Source: Membranipora membranacea (lineage: Eukaryota > Bryozoa > Gymnolaemata > Cheilostomatida > Membraniporidae). From it: a stretch of DNA of 64,000 bases. The position numbers and the translations under genes were made by a program. Below are positions 36,671 through 48,947 of this stretch, piece after piece. Positions within the stretch are counted from its first letter, which is position 1. Each line of letters opens with the position of its first letter. The notes under the pieces are model-generated. The model was not told where the DNA came from and did no database searches. It saw only the letters and a program-made list of their open reading frames with translations. The stretch covers positions 18,540,001-18,604,000 of the forward strand of contig OU612075.1 in NCBI GenBank assembly GCA_914767715.1. Direction: 5' to 3'.

Positions 36671-36915
36671 CTACCTACCTACCTACCTACCTACCTACCT
36701 GTCTACCCGCCTACCCGCCTACTCGCCTACCCGCCTACCCACCTACCCACCTACCCACCTACCCACCTACCAACCTACCCACCTACCCAACTACCCACCT
36801 ACCCAACTACCCACCTACCCAACTACCCACCTACCCAACTACCCACCTACCCACCTACCCACCTACCCACCTACTCACCTACCAACCTACCCAACTACCC
36901 AACTACCTACCTACC
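36671..36915 (+). repeat. CTAC tetranucleotide array
   Basis: About 245 bases of (CTAC)n with CCAC, CCAA and CCCG variants. One frame stays open and reads as Pro/Thr/Tyr repeats (PPTHLPTYPPT...), which is a by-product of the repeat. Confidence 0.9.
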
Positions 36916-36929
36916 TGCATTTTTAACCT

Positions 36930-37657
36930 CTGATTTTCAGGTTAGGTTTTGTGATCCTAGATAATGATGACTTATCTACAGCAAGAGCTCTCAAAGCAAG
37001 ATGCCGCGCCTTTATTTCTCAGACTTCGGGCAGAGACCAAAACTTGCGATTTTAACTACATGTTTTAACCTATTTTAACTGCCACCACAAATCAATTGTG
37101 AGAAATGTATAGAGATGGTGTAAACTGTCCGAGTCATGGTCTCAAAATATCATGCCAAAACTAAGATATTCCAAAAAAGTAGCTTTGTCACGCGGCTAGC
37201 CACTTTTTTTGTTTGCAGTTGCATGACCACACTGTGACGCACCGGACGCCACACAGGGCAAGGCTTGTTTTCAGTGGACTTGACCACGCATGTCGTTATC
37301 ATGTGGCACACTAGACTGTATCATGATAACTGTTCACCGAATTCCTGCTGTATCCAGAGTTGGATTGTCTCATTATTTTGATTACATCACAAAATTTTAA
37401 CAACCGCTTTTATGCCTTGTAATCCAAAATGTATGGGTTACCCGATGGTTGACTTGATATTAAAGTTTGAGATTCTGTTTGACCTTTGTTATATAAATAC
37501 TTATATTTATTTGATGTTTTTCATGTCACACTTAATAAATCAGGTATTAATGGCTTGTTAGGTCCAGCTTTCTGTCAGATGTTGCACATCATTGGCAGAT
37601 CTGATATATCCTTAGACTTGATATAATCATCATTATCAGTCAGATCTGCAAAGGAGG
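36930..37657. other. 5' flank of the first GPCR gene
   Basis: No gene recognised. It does not carry the upstream module seen before the other receptors at 47555, 52715 and 55950. Confidence 0.4.
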
Positions 37658-38614
37658 ATGGTAGACAAAAATAACTCTGGTTTAATGATTAATTCATCTT
37701 CAGACGAAGGATTACAGCTGGTCCCCACTTGTGATGGCTCTGACAATCTCTGCCTTCAACCTGCAATGGAGTGGACTGTAAATGTTATAAGCGTTATATC
37801 AATCGTCATCATCATTGTACACTTGATCATCCTGCGAAGACTGGAGATCATGAAAGGCACACCGCATCTGGTTATCTCAAAGGCTATCAGTATCAGCGAC
37901 GCCTTCATCGCTTTTGTGAACACAACAGACCGTTTCTGCGTGGTAAGAAAACTGCTTGTTGCAGCGCACCCTGGCTACACCATCATGCTATCAACAATTT
38001 CCACCGCCGCTGTGGTGTCTCGATATTTTCTACTGGCATTTGCAGTACTCAACCAGTTTTCTATGCTGTATTTCCCCTTTCGCTATACGTCGTGTGTGCT
38101 CTACAAGAAGACTGGTCATGCTTTGATCACTCTTTTGATTTTCGCAGCATCTTTTTCAGTGATGCAAGACATAACATCAATGGATTCCGTTTGTATCCAT
38201 ACCCTTTATGGACCAAGCAATGAACCCGCAAATTTAACATCCAGTGTTGCTGGTATAATATTGTTAGTTATCACCGTTTTTTTACCTACGGCTACAATTA
38301 GTATATTTTCATTTCTGGTGTTGGTTGAATTATGCAAAATGCGCAGAAGATCGCTCGATGGACAGCAGAAGGACAGTTTCAATGCAACAAAACACATATT
38401 AACTGTTGTCGCCGTCTTTATTATTTGCTTGGTGCCTACGTATATGAATGCACTAATGGACCTGGAAGGGATGCCACATCAGGAAACAGCACTGGATTGG
38501 CTCAGCATTCTGGGATTTACACTCTATGGACTAGTTAATATCGCCAGCTTTAGTTGGCGTAACAAACCTTATCATTGTGAATTTAAGCAGCTGGTCAAAA
38601 GCTTTTATTCTTAA
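37658..38614 (+). CDS. Class A (rhodopsin-like) GPCR, single exon
   Basis: 318 codons with seven hydrophobic segments at about residues 35-60, 68-90, 105-138, 150-170, 195-225, 245-266 and 276-300. The N-terminus has N-glycosylation sites (NNS, NSS) and two cysteines (TCDGSDNLCL). The class A pattern is partly kept: SISDAF in TM2, a Cys in ECL1 (FCVV) that could pair with the ECL2 Cys (SVCIH), LVPTY in TM6 and GLVNIASFSW in TM7 in place of NPxxY. The DRY box after TM3 is replaced by NQF. The ligand is unknown. AATAAA follows at 38767. This is the most divergent intact member of the cluster; ECL2 (TSMDSVCIHTLYGPSNEP) is clearly related to the others. Confidence 0.88.
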   Translation: MVDKNNSGLMINSSSDEGLQLVPTCDGSDNLCLQPAMEWTVNVISVISIVIIIVHLIILRRLEIMKGTPHLVISKAISISDAFIAFVNTTDRFCVVRKLLVAAHPGYTIMLSTISTAAVVSRYFLLAFAVLNQFSMLYFPFRYTSCVLYKKTGHALITLLIFAASFSVMQDITSMDSVCIHTLYGPSNEPANLTSSVAGIILLVITVFLPTATISIFSFLVLVELCKMRRRSLDGQQKDSFNATKHILTVVAVFIICLVPTYMNALMDLEGMPHQETALDWLSILGFTLYGLVNIASFSWRNKPYHCEFKQLVKSFYS

Positions 38615-41600
38615 ATTACTAGCCAACCTCAGGTTAGCAAACAACCAGCATCTCAACCTAATAATAATAACATCTTGCGTTGACATTATAGTTTTTTTCT
38701 CAACTTTTGCCGTAATTTATTTGGCACGTTACGAACAACATCCGCCAAGGATGATATTGTCTGCCAAATAAAAAGTGTATATATATCGTATTTCAACAGA
38801 TTAGTGCTATTCCTAGAACTGTTGCATTCATCAAAAAATCGTTTATTTCGAATATTTCATTTTTTTCAACCTTTCAGTCGCAGAACTGGTAGTGGTTTGT
38901 TACATACTGCTTCGTTTTCATCACGGTGTTGTGAATAACAACTAACTGTGTAACCTGCGTGTGACCTGTGACCTTATTGTTATCGTAGATACAGATCTTT
39001 ACAAAAACGTGTTGCATAAAAGTATCGATGCTCTCTTTCCTGAGAGATACTTTTCTCATTTGTATAGGGGAGATCTGAGTCACTTAATATTAATATACTG
39101 AATGAAAATGTTTTTTTTTCTGTCAAGGGCCACAGTAGGGTATTGTGACAATTTAAAATCTCTCCTGATGTTTTATGATGTACCTATGAATGTGTTACCT
39201 GTCTCAATCAATATTCCTTCCTGGGCTCGCACACCGCTTCTGCAGCCATCCTGATTCCTTATATATATTTTTCTTCAGTAGCCACCTGGTTCCCGAAAAA
39301 GATGTAGTTTATAAAGTTAGTAAATTCTCATCGATTTAACTAAAGCCATTGTATGATTAACACCAAAACGAAGTCCAAGGATTATGATTTGAAAGCTTAG
39401 CATTAAGAGAGCAGGGCATAGGAAACAGGGGTTATGCGCATAGGCATCTGGAGTTACAAGCATGTCCAGTATCAACCACCCCCAGGGAAAGGGGGTGGTT
39501 GATACTGGACATGCTTGTAACTCCAGATGCCTATGGTTATGCGGTACATGAATCTATGCATCAAAAAGGGATTTTTGAGCAAAGATCTTTGAGATTTCTT
39601 TTAGTAGTTGCAATCATTCTAATTATAACACATTGGCCATTAGGAGTAACGCTCTTCCACCCCAAAGTCAAAGACAGCTACAATGCTGACACACTCATTC
39701 TGACATGAGGTGTACGTGTGAATGAGCATATAAATAAATGAGTATGTTCATCCATTGGCTTCCCAGCATTTCGACACATTCTTTTATTTGGTGATTGCTT
39801 ATATCATTTTTGATTGTCATTGAAATATTATTTTAAAAACTTGACAGCCAACTTTTACTATGTCATTTGTTGCGTCATAACCAAGATGGATTCAATTTCA
39901 ATTGATGTGTTTGGATTGATGATAGGCCATATGCATTTCTAGAATGCTACACATGCCTGGCTATTTTTGCAGTCCCTTTGTTTGGCAAAAGCTAATAATG
40001 CTAATTCTGATGTGCAGACCATATTATAATGGTCATTGCCAGATTGCAACATGCCATGAAGGACATGACATGGCATGACATGACATGACATGGACAATGG
40101 ATTAACAAGTAGCGTCTATTCAGTGTGTTGCCCTTACGATTCTTTGCTAAATAGTATAAATAAACCCATAATTTAGCCATAAGTCTCAACTATCTGAAGT
40201 GTTAAATTCACTATAAGCTGTAGAGTAGGTTCCTCTCTCTCAGGACAAGTTGTTTGGTTTTACCTTCCTAGCTAAGGCACTATTCATGGATATAAACATC
40301 CTTCACTTTTCTATTGCGCACAAATTCTGTGTCATACTCACAAAATGATGACATAATCTTGCCAGAAACACAGCTTGTGACAGGTTAATCTTAGATTGAT
40401 TATCATGCCTTGAACTCTATAAAAGCTGTGGTGGGTTGGTAATTTTAGGTATTTTATAGAGATTTTGGCCATAAACCAAAAAGCTCTTTGCGTCATCTTG
40501 TCTGAATTTATATGGTAACATATGGAAATATATGCATAAGCAATTAGTATTTATTACTATTTTGGCAATATTCAGTATATAAATATGATCATGCTACAGT
40601 GAGACTGAGTTAATGAAATGACCAGCGGCTGTGAGAGCCTTCATTAGACAGCAAGTGGAAAATCGAAAAATTGGTTAAATTTAGGGAGTTGTCTCTGCAC
40701 TAATCTAGGGAAGACAATCTGTGCTATTACCCACCTGCGAGTAAACTACTTTTTCCAATAAGAAGCACATATTTTTGCCTTTTATGATTATAATTCACAC
40801 ATTTTGTTTAGTGATTCTCAAATCTTCAATTTTCATTTATATTACATTATGTTGATTGCAATCAGAATCTAAATAATACAAATTACTGGTGTCAATGCAA
40901 ATTAATGATGGGACGTGTCAATGACAAGGACATTTGGCTCAGACGCCTCACAACCCTTTATTAGTAGCAACACGAGAATGGGCAACACAAAGTAGTCCCT
41001 ATAAAATGAATTCATGATAATACAATTCCTATTGGCTATCTTTCAGAGGAATCTAGAGTACCAGAAGAACCTACTCCTATAGTAACAGACAGGAATGAAC
41101 AAGCAATATAAAGTACTATGTGGTAGCATATAAAAATTATTGTTTGCCAACAATCGTGAAAGTCACTAATAGATCTGTTTGTGAGGGATGCCAGGGCCGT
41201 ATATAATTTTGCCAAATCAATCAAGCAAAAATTCATTTATTCATTAGATTTTCCTCTAACTATGGATATTCCTTGAGTGGCACTGATGCTGGAAAACCCA
41301 AACAGGAAACGTTGGTAGTGGTAGGTAATTATCATGTCCTGGATTATTGATATTATATTTTGTTTGGAGTGAGCTGGTCAAAATTAATATTCAGTTTACA
41401 GTCCGCCTTCTACAACATACAAGTTGCATCTGGTCAATAATATAGATAAATGGGTATTGCCCATACGAAGGCTATATGGGTCGCTCCTATCACAAAGAAT
41501 ATATCAGACAGGATGCAGTTTTATCTTATTTTGACATTTGTTTTTTTGTGAAGCTCAAGTACATTTTGTTCAAAAAACTTACTAGTTTAGATGTCAGATT

Positions 41601-41659
41601 ATTTTAAACTGCCATCAGGATATCATTCCTGTCAAATAGCTACACATCAGAGAGAAATA
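38615..41659. other. Intergenic between GPCRs
   Basis: No gene recognised. Contains the perfect palindromic element at 39439-39535 and a short CATGACATGA-type repeat at about 40064-40092. The remainder is AT-rich and unassigned. Confidence 0.5.
39439..39535. mobile_element. Palindromic mini-element with 8-bp target duplication
   Basis: Two 44-base arms are perfect reverse complements (CATAGGCATCTGGAGTTACA ... TGTAACTCCAGATGCCTATG) around a 9-base centre. GTTATGCG flanks both sides (39431-39438 and 39536-39543). An 8-bp duplication is typical of hAT-type insertion. Perfect arms imply a recent origin. Confidence 0.88.
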
Positions 41660-41910
41660 CTCTAGTGTTGGTTGAATTATACAGAATGCGCAGGGGATCA
41701 TTCCGTGGGCACCAGGGGGTCTCAAAAAATATTGGCTTAATCAAGTACAATTCAACTGTTACTGCTGTTTTTGTTATTTTCTTGGTGCAATCTTATATGG
41801 ATGATTAGTATACCAAGATGGCTTGCCTCTCCAGGTAACAGGACAGAATTGAACCAGAGCGATGGGATTTAGTCTTTGGATTTGTTCTATCTGGATGGAT
41901 TGATTTTTCT
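41660..41910 (+). pseudogene. Decayed GPCR fragment (TM5 end to TM7)
   Basis: LVLVELYRMRRGSF matches the TM5/ICL3 segment of the cluster's receptors (LVLVELCRMRRRSL). VTAVFVIFLVQSYMDD matches TM6, and GLPLQ...TGLD-like remains follow in another frame. Stops and frameshifts throughout. It is all that is left of a further receptor between 38.6 and 43.7 kb. Confidence 0.75.
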
Positions 41911-42229
41911 TTTTCGTGTGAGTATGTCACATCTCATCTATATGTGGAAGGTACTGGGGCTCACCAGAAAAAAATAGAATACCAGAAACAGCTCATGCAT
42001 TAACCCACCTCCAAACTCAACAACCTTGTGTTTGGATTCACAGAGAGTTATTTATGGGTGAACACTCAACATCAGTCAGATGGTAGCTGTGGTTGTAGTC
42101 CTGTTATACATCCTACATAGTATAAACACCAACCTGCTCCCGCCATAAACACTTTTAAGCTCATCACTTGAATGTTCGGTAACCAGTCTGAAGACATCAA
42201 ACTATCTAAGACTGGTATATCAAAAAATG

Positions 42230-43520
42230 TTGTTTTCATTCGATTCAGTGTTAATAATTATTGTTTTCTTTATATTATTTTTGTTTATAGTAATTTTTGC
42301 TCGTTAGGGTGAACATCGGCGGATAATTTTGAATGCATATGTGGAATCTTTTGATTTAATGATCAAAATTACATCGATGAATTCGAGCCTGAATCTAATG
42401 AATTTTAAGAGCACTTTTGGTAGTGTAATGAGTTACCACATTGTGTACTGCAATGAACTTGATATGAAATGATGCTGTGTCACCCAACTTATCGACTTAT
42501 TCAGAGCTTGCTGGATGATACACAGAGAATAAACTCCTTATATTATTATTCTCGTCAGGTTCATCTCATCACTCATTAAAGTAATTCAGAAGAGTTCTGA
42601 GGTCTTTGCCTTCTTCCCAAAAGAGCATAGCTTTAAGTTCTTTTTCTGGTAGGGTGGTCAGATGTAAACCCATCTTTGGGCAGAATATACTACCATGTCA
42701 GGGCCAAATTTCTAAGGTTTCCGACGATCCACTCACAAGTCTCAGTAAACTTGAAACCTTTTCTTGTGATGAGAATTGTACAAGGAAAGACAATCCAGCT
42801 ATACTGGTGACAGTACATGCTATCAGTGCATTGATTGGTTGCACTGATAGCAATGTGTTATCATGACCATTCATGTTTTTTTACCCACAACTGAAAATGT
42901 AAATAAATGACTCCAACATCTCACTATCAGGTCACTCTCACCACTGTCATGGCTGTGGTAGGTTCGTGAGCAATTGACAAGTAGCCTGCCGAATTAGCAT
43001 ACGCATCAAGGATTGAAATATTTTTGGGCTAGCAAATCGAGGTTTTGACGTATTTATCTCATCCTTTATTTCTGATTAAATCAATAATTTTTCATTCGGT
43101 AACATATGCGATTATTTCTTTGTAATATTCATCCTGCCAGTCACACTACCGAAGAGCTCTTAGTCTATTGTTAGAAGTATCTATCATTGTTGCTGGTAAT
43201 CAATTATTGTTGCCAGTCTTTCAAACCTCAAGCCTGGCCTTTCCTGGTAACAGGACTGGATTGGACCAGCGCAATGGGGCTAAATCTGTAATAAAATTTT
43301 ACAATTGGTTAAGAGTTTCCACTCCCAAATACAATGTAAATACAGCTCATTATTATTGACCAGCATTTACGTTTTTGTTTTTTTTCAAATGCAGTAGCAC
43401 TTTTGGAAAAACTGAAAAACATTCTTTACTTGTTGATAATTGATGCCTTCACATCATCAAAGATAAAAAATACATTAAACTGGATATTATCTCCTTCATT
43501 TGAAACGGAGATTTCAAGAA
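42230..43520. repeat. Left copy of a duplicated GPCR 5' flank
   Basis: Matches 50060-51910 in order (for example the GGGTGAACATCGGCGGATAA and GCAGAATATACTACCATG blocks), apart from a retroelement insert in the second copy at 50597-51066. Contains a small GPCR-derived relic near 43200-43330. Confidence 0.75.
43200..43330 (+). pseudogene. Small decayed GPCR fragment (pre-TM7)
   Basis: Translated around 43235-43300, AWPFLVTGLDWTSAMG resembles the receptors' MPFLAAALDWLSIMG at the start of TM7. The equivalent relic in the second unit is at 51535-51700. Confidence 0.55.
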
Positions 43521-43666
43521 TCGAATCTTATTAGTATATAATTTTCCTTGTTTATCAAAAATCACATTATTTTCACAGATAATGAAGGTTACCTGCTTAA
43601 AAAGCTATTAACTATATGCCAAGACATGATTTAGTTTTTCATCACCAGCCAGAGCTCCAATGAAGC

Positions 43667-44650
43667 ATGTCAGACAGCAACATCTCTGGTTTGATAAGTA
43701 ATTCCTCTCCAGACGAGGGAATGCTGCTGGTCCCTATTTGTGATGGGTCTGACAATCTCTGTCTGGACGCTACCTTGGAGTGGACAGTCAATCTTAGTAG
43801 CATGACATCTATTTGTCATCAACACGATACACTTGATTGTATTGCAGAGATTCGAGGGCATTAAAGGCACACCACATTTGGTGATTTTGCAGACCATCAG
43901 TTTGAGTGACATATTTCTTGCTGTAAGCAACGTACCCGACCGTATGTATTTGGTGAGAAAACTACTTGTTTCAACTAACCCTGGCTATGCCGTCATGATA
44001 TCTACAATTTCAACAGCTGTATCAGGATGCCAATATTATATTCTGGCATTTGCGGTGCTGAATCAGTTTTATATGATTTATTTCCCCTTTCGCTATTCGA
44101 CCAGTGTGTTTGCTAAGAAGACTACTCTTCTTTTGAGCGCTACTTGTATTTTTACTGCATCCCATTCCATAGTGCAAAATGTTACAATGAAGAATAAGAT
44201 ATGTATCCATCCACTGAATGGGCCAAACAATGAACCGGATAATTCAAGTGTATTTGGAATAGTCTTAATACTGATCTTTGTTTTGATACCTTCTGCAATT
44301 ATCATAATATTTTCCCTGCTGGTGTTGGTTGAGTTATGCAGGATGCACAGAAGATCACTCAGTGGACAGCAGCAGGACTAAATTAATGCAACGAAACACA
44401 TATTATCTCTTGTTGCTGTTTTTATTATTTGCTTTGTCCCTCTGTATATGGACGCGTTAATCAACCAGGAAGGGAGGCCAATACTGGCAACAGTGTTGGA
44501 TTGGCTTAGTATTATGGGATCGTTAACACTGCCATCTATGGTTGGCGCAACAGGCCATATCGATGCGAGTTCAAGCAACTTGCCCAGAGCTTTTTTTGCC
44601 GAAGGAATATACATTGACAGATAAGAGTGCAACCATCTAACCAACAATGA
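43667..44650 (+). pseudogene. GPCR pseudogene, first gene of unit 1
   Basis: Nearly identical to the intact receptor at 53140 over its whole length, but broken three times. An extra T at about 43812-43814 shifts the frame in TM1. TTA becomes TAA at 44379-44381 after GQQQD in ICL3. A 16-base deletion after 44520 removes part of TM7. The remaining coding sequence, from MSDSNISGLI to the final stop, is well preserved, so the loss is recent. An upstream out-of-frame ATG sits 7 bases before the start, as in the gene at 53140. Confidence 0.92.
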
Positions 44651-45520
44651 CCATTGATTTTATAAGAATAAGTAGAGATCATAATTGTGTTGCTATTTCA
44701 GAAAATATTTAAATACGTTACATCCACATTTATTGTGTTATTTATATGATAAATATTATTCTTAGAAAATATTTCGGAACATCAAATAAGAGGTTTTTTA
44801 CATAGAATACCTTTTCGATACACATTAACACCTTTCCATCCCTGAAGATGTAACAATCCATTAGGTTATATAAATAACATATCTTGGGTCATGCTGACAT
44901 TTTTGACATTCTGAAAGGGATTTATACATTTTGAAAGGGCTTAGTATTTAATATTTATTTACAGTTAACTAGACATAATGCTGGTCGCCAAGACCTCATT
45001 TATATATATTTATATAACGTAAGTAAACCATATTTATGTTACTGATATAAGTATTAAAAACCATACACAACACAATTTGTTGTAATGAATTGTAATTATG
45101 TTGCCCTCATTAATTTTTACGAAATACATGCAATTCAAAATGAATTATTGTATAAATGTGATAGTAATTTAAAAAATTCGTTAGGTAACACAGACTGAAG
45201 AAAATTGCACACATCAATTCTTTAATATTTGTCAATAACTGATAAAGTCAATCAGTCGTCAGCGAAATTCCCTTAATATGTCATTTTAGCCATATGCGCG
45301 GTCAACATCTTTCAGCCATAAAGCTGTATGAAACATGTTTAGTTACAATATCTCTATTAGTAATTTCTTGTTGGGTTGTCGAGACTTCAACTGATCCCCT
45401 TTTGTGATCAAACAGCCTCTGTTTAGATCAGGAAAAATCGGGCTCTCAGTTTTATGAGCATGGCATTATATCTCATCTAGTTACAACATAAAGTACTGTG
45501 CATACCACCCGCAACATAGC
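44651..45520. repeat. GPCR 3' flank, left copy
   Basis: Nearly identical to 54139-55005, ending at the common CCCGCAACATAGCC. Parts also resemble the 3' flank of the receptor at 47949 (49550-49930). No gene. Confidence 0.85.
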
Positions 45521-45629
45521 CTTCTCACCCTCCTCATGGCTGTCTCCAGCAGCATGAAGTCACCCCTCACTTCTATTCCTCAATGCAATTTGTCATTACA
45601 GTATTTTTGACATATTCGGTATGTTTTTT

Positions 45630-46040
45630 CGCTGTTGCAAGGCCAGGGAGGATGCCAATTCTGTATGCGATGTATGCTAGGCAGTCTACATGTACAGAAT
45701 ACTTTTGGTACAATAAAACCTAGGCTTTTTGTCAAGTTATATTATTTATCATTCCACTGTTTGATTACGATACTTCCTACATTTGTCATAGTTCTGAACA
45801 GTCTTGCTGCCCTGGGAGTATATTCTTTAGTGCCAGAAATCAATGGATTCAGTTTGTATCATCGTTGGTGTGTAGCCATTAAACAAATAATTTTAAAACT
45901 TGTTTTGCGGTTTACTTTGAAAAACCGCAGTCTTTAATACCTTCCAAACGCCTCATCATATTCAAAACTCGTGTCGGTTGAATAATGGAGAATACGCAGG
46001 GAGTCACTAAGTGGACAGCAGCATGCTCAGCTATTTCTCA
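45630..46040 (+). pseudogene. Decayed GPCR fragment
   Basis: CGTTTTTTGTC... is unclear, but EINGFSLYH near 45836-45862 aligns with ECL2 (ITSMDSVCIH) at the nucleotide level. VE*WRIRRESLSGQQH near 45976-46025 aligns with VELCRMHRRSLSGQQQ. It lies inside about 1 kb (45520-46570) present in unit 1 and absent from unit 2. Confidence 0.55.
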
Positions 46041-46569
46041 TCATTTACAAGTCAATTTGCCAATTCTAGCTAAGGCGTCAAGTGCCCAACAATCACTCCA
46101 AATCAATTGATTTGGGCTAATATTGTGAAACATTCTTGAAGAATGAAAATTATGCCAATACAGTATTAAAAAAAAATTGATGATCACTCGTTTGGAAGTT
46201 GTGGGCACAGAGTATCCGGTTTGCAATTATGTCTGCTTAAAACGCACATAGAAAGTTGATGACCAATCATATCAAGTCATTCGCAATTGTTTGATTTTGA
46301 TCAAATTTTATCGCTGCAATATGAGTATCATGATAACTTAATACATGGTGTGTTAGTTATTGTTGAAGACAGGCAGAGTTTCTATCCGTAATGACATAGC
46401 TCCCGTGCTATAATATGGTACTGTAATCTACTACTAGTAAAAAGCCCAGGTCACCAGGTTATTTTGACAACACTGGAATATTACAAGGGAAACTGCCTGC
46501 CAAAAAGCATTCTATTGATATTATACTGAGTCATAGCACGCCCTGACAGCCTTATTCATCGAAAGCCAG

Positions 46570-47500
46570 TAGATACTAACCATAGTATTAAGAAATATTG
46601 TGCATGGAGTGTGTCTTTAGTGACTGTTATCTTTTGGTTTGACACGGGCACAGCATACAGTGATTAGTGTGCAACTGCGCAGCACAAGCTTTTCTACAAA
46701 GCAAAGCCGTATTGAGGCTCTCTCTAATACAACATTCCCATGGTATGCCTTACTAGCTAGGAGTGGAACAGGTAGGCAAAAGCAGGTACTAGTCAGGATA
46801 GGGTATTTCTAAAATTCTGGTTATAGGAACTCGTGAAAGAGAAATATCGAACATGCCTTTTTCTGAAAACTATTTTATTCCGACAAAGAATTCAAAAAGT
46901 ACCGCAGATTAAAGCAAATAAAGTCATTCTCAGTTCCAGTCATGGCTGCAAAATCAAAGCGCTAGACTTTAGAAACCATATGAAGACTAGATATCGCCAG
47001 ACCAACATTTATATTTGATATGATAATAACGTTACAAGCTGTCTTCACAGATAGATAAATATCATCTGTATATTGGAGTTGTTTTCTCTTACTCTATATA
47101 TACAAAAAGAATTTAAAAGAATGATTTAGTAGGCATTTCTATTGCAACTTATATAAACCAGTTGACCTAATGCTAAGATGCAGGACTGCTGATCACGTGA
47201 ACACCTGTTCAATTCGGGGAGTCGTTTAAACAATGTACTAGTAGTTATTGGTTGTACAACTGGTATATGACTATTTAGGTCTGAGTGAGAAGGCACTATT
47301 AGTTATACTAAAACCCAACCGCCATGGATAAAGGAGTGCAGGTCTAATACTCGTTCCATTTTAAACACTAGCATGAAGCCACCTCTGTGTGTTGGCGAGC
47401 ATCATATCCCTTCCTTCTAGTACATATATATATTATAGGTACTGTGCTACAATTGGTGCGCTTTCAATATTGCACAACCTCAGAGGATGACAATATTTTT
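46570..47500. repeat. 5' flank of the second GPCR, left copy, SINE-like segment
   Basis: Matches 55006-55900, for example the TTCTACAAAGCAAAGC and TGAGGCTCTCTCTAATACAA blocks. A segment near 47180-47400 (55610-55800 in the other copy) includes a B-box-like GTTTGATTC in the second copy and may be an old SINE. Confidence 0.6.
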
Positions 47501-47554
47501 TTAACTGCAAAAACAGCAACTATAATACCTCCATGCTTACTTTTTTAAACTGAA

Positions 47555-47948
47555 CCGGCACAGGGATGTATGCTGTAACGCCACATCATATTTAAGTCAC
47601 AATGTCTTGTCAGCCGCCCCTTGAGCCGTATGTCACTACTCAGCTTCACTACGATGAGCATCAAATATCTTAACCAATTTTGTGAGAGCCCATTACACCA
47701 AAATTTTCTTTTAAGAAGCTGCCTTGTCATTAAATCATCACCTCTCATATTAAAATCGATGTGGTTTTTAATTAAAATTTTGTTATTCAAAAAAATTATG
47801 AAAGAAAGAATTTGAGTTTGAAAACTCTCATCAATAGTCAATTTCTGAATTCATCAATAGACTCATTATTTTTACAGATAATGAAGGCCATTTGATATTT
47901 TGCTGAAACATAATTTAGTTTGTCATAACCAGCCAGAGCTCAACAAGC
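47555..47948 (+). promoter_or_regulatory. Conserved GPCR upstream module, copy 1
   Basis: About 400 bases before the start codon are shared with 52715-53139 and 55950-56354. The most conserved parts are GGGATGTATGCTGTAACGCC, the TATGTCACTACTCA block, and TTTAGTTTGTCATAACCAGC just before the ATG. It likely contains promoter and 5' UTR; this is inferred from conservation among paralogues only. Confidence 0.45.
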
Positions 47949-48947
47949 ATGTCAGACAACAATACCTCTGGCTTGATAAGTAATTCCTCCTCAGAAATGG
48001 GATTACTGCTGGTCCCTGTTTGTGATGGGTCTGGAAATCTCTGTCTGGACTTTGCCTTGGAGTGGACAGTTAATCTTATAAGCGTGGTATCTATTGTCAT
48101 CAACATAATACATTTGATCGTACTGCGAAGACTTGAGGGTATGAAAGGCACACCACATATGGTGATTTTGCAGTCTATCAGTTTAAGCGATATCTACATT
48201 GCTGGGAGCAACATACCCGACCGCATATGTGTGGTGAGAGAACTACTGGCTTCAGCAAACCCCGCCTATGCCCTCATCTTATCTACAGTTTCAACCGCTG
48301 CTATTGGATTCAGATACTACCTATTAACATTTGCAGTGCTGAACCAGTTTTATATGATTTATTTCCCCTTTCGATATTCGACAAGTGTGTTGGCTACGAA
48401 GACTGCTCTTGTTCTGGGTGCTGTTTGGATTTTTGTATCGATTGTTGCACTAGTGAAAGATATTACATCAATGGATTTGATTTGTATGAATACCCTTTAT
48501 GGGCCTAGCATTGAACCAAGTAGTTCAAGCGCTACTGGTATGGCTATTATACTCATCCTTGTTTTGATACCTTCTGCAACTATCATCATATTTTCCCTGC
48601 TGGCGTTGGTTGAATTATGTAGAATGCGCCGGAGGTCACTTACCGACCACCAGCAAGCCATTATTAATGCAACAAAACACATATTAATTCTGGTTACTGT
48701 TTTTGTCACTTGCTTGGTCCCTTTGTATATGAAGGCGTTAGCCGACCAGGAAGGGAGGCCAATACTGGCAACAGCGCTGGATTGGCTTAGCATAATGGGA
48801 TTTACGCTTTATGGAATTGTCAACACTGCAATTTACGGATGGCGTAACCGGCCTTATCGTTGCGCGTTCAAACAGCTGGTGAAGAGATTATTTTGCCAAA
48901 GGATTCTAAATCGACAGATAAGAGTGCAGCCATTAAACGAACACTGA
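47949..48947 (+). CDS. Class A GPCR, single exon, second gene of unit 1
   Basis: 332 codons, intact. Seven TM segments at about 37-62, 70-92, 108-140, 152-172, 195-225, 247-268 and 280-302. N-glycosylation sites NNTS and NSSS near the N-terminus; CDGSGNLCL cysteines precede TM1. SLSDIY in TM2, LNQFYMIYFPFRY in place of DRY after TM3, LVPLYM in TM6, GIVNTAIYGW in TM7 (NTAIY in place of NPxxY), then a basic helix-8-like tail. The N-terminal half is closest to the broken gene at 56355 and the C-terminal part is closer to 53140, suggesting gene conversion. Orphan receptor; ligand unknown. Confidence 0.92.
   Translation: MSDNNTSGLISNSSSEMGLLLVPVCDGSGNLCLDFALEWTVNLISVVSIVINIIHLIVLRRLEGMKGTPHMVILQSISLSDIYIAGSNIPDRICVVRELLASANPAYALILSTVSTAAIGFRYYLLTFAVLNQFYMIYFPFRYSTSVLATKTALVLGAVWIFVSIVALVKDITSMDLICMNTLYGPSIEPSSSSATGMAIILILVLIPSATIIIFSLLALVELCRMRRRSLTDHQQAIINATKHILILVTVFVTCLVPLYMKALADQEGRPILATALDWLSIMGFTLYGIVNTAIYGWRNRPYRCAFKQLVKRLFCQRILNRQIRVQPLNEH

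Noticed and set aside
36538-36933. 131-codon Pro/Thr/Tyr-rich ORF
   Set aside because: It is produced by the CTAC tetranucleotide array; no start context, splice sites or domain.
37771-38223. 150-codon ORF in another frame of the first GPCR
   Set aside because: Shadow of the receptor reading frame; no recognisable domain.
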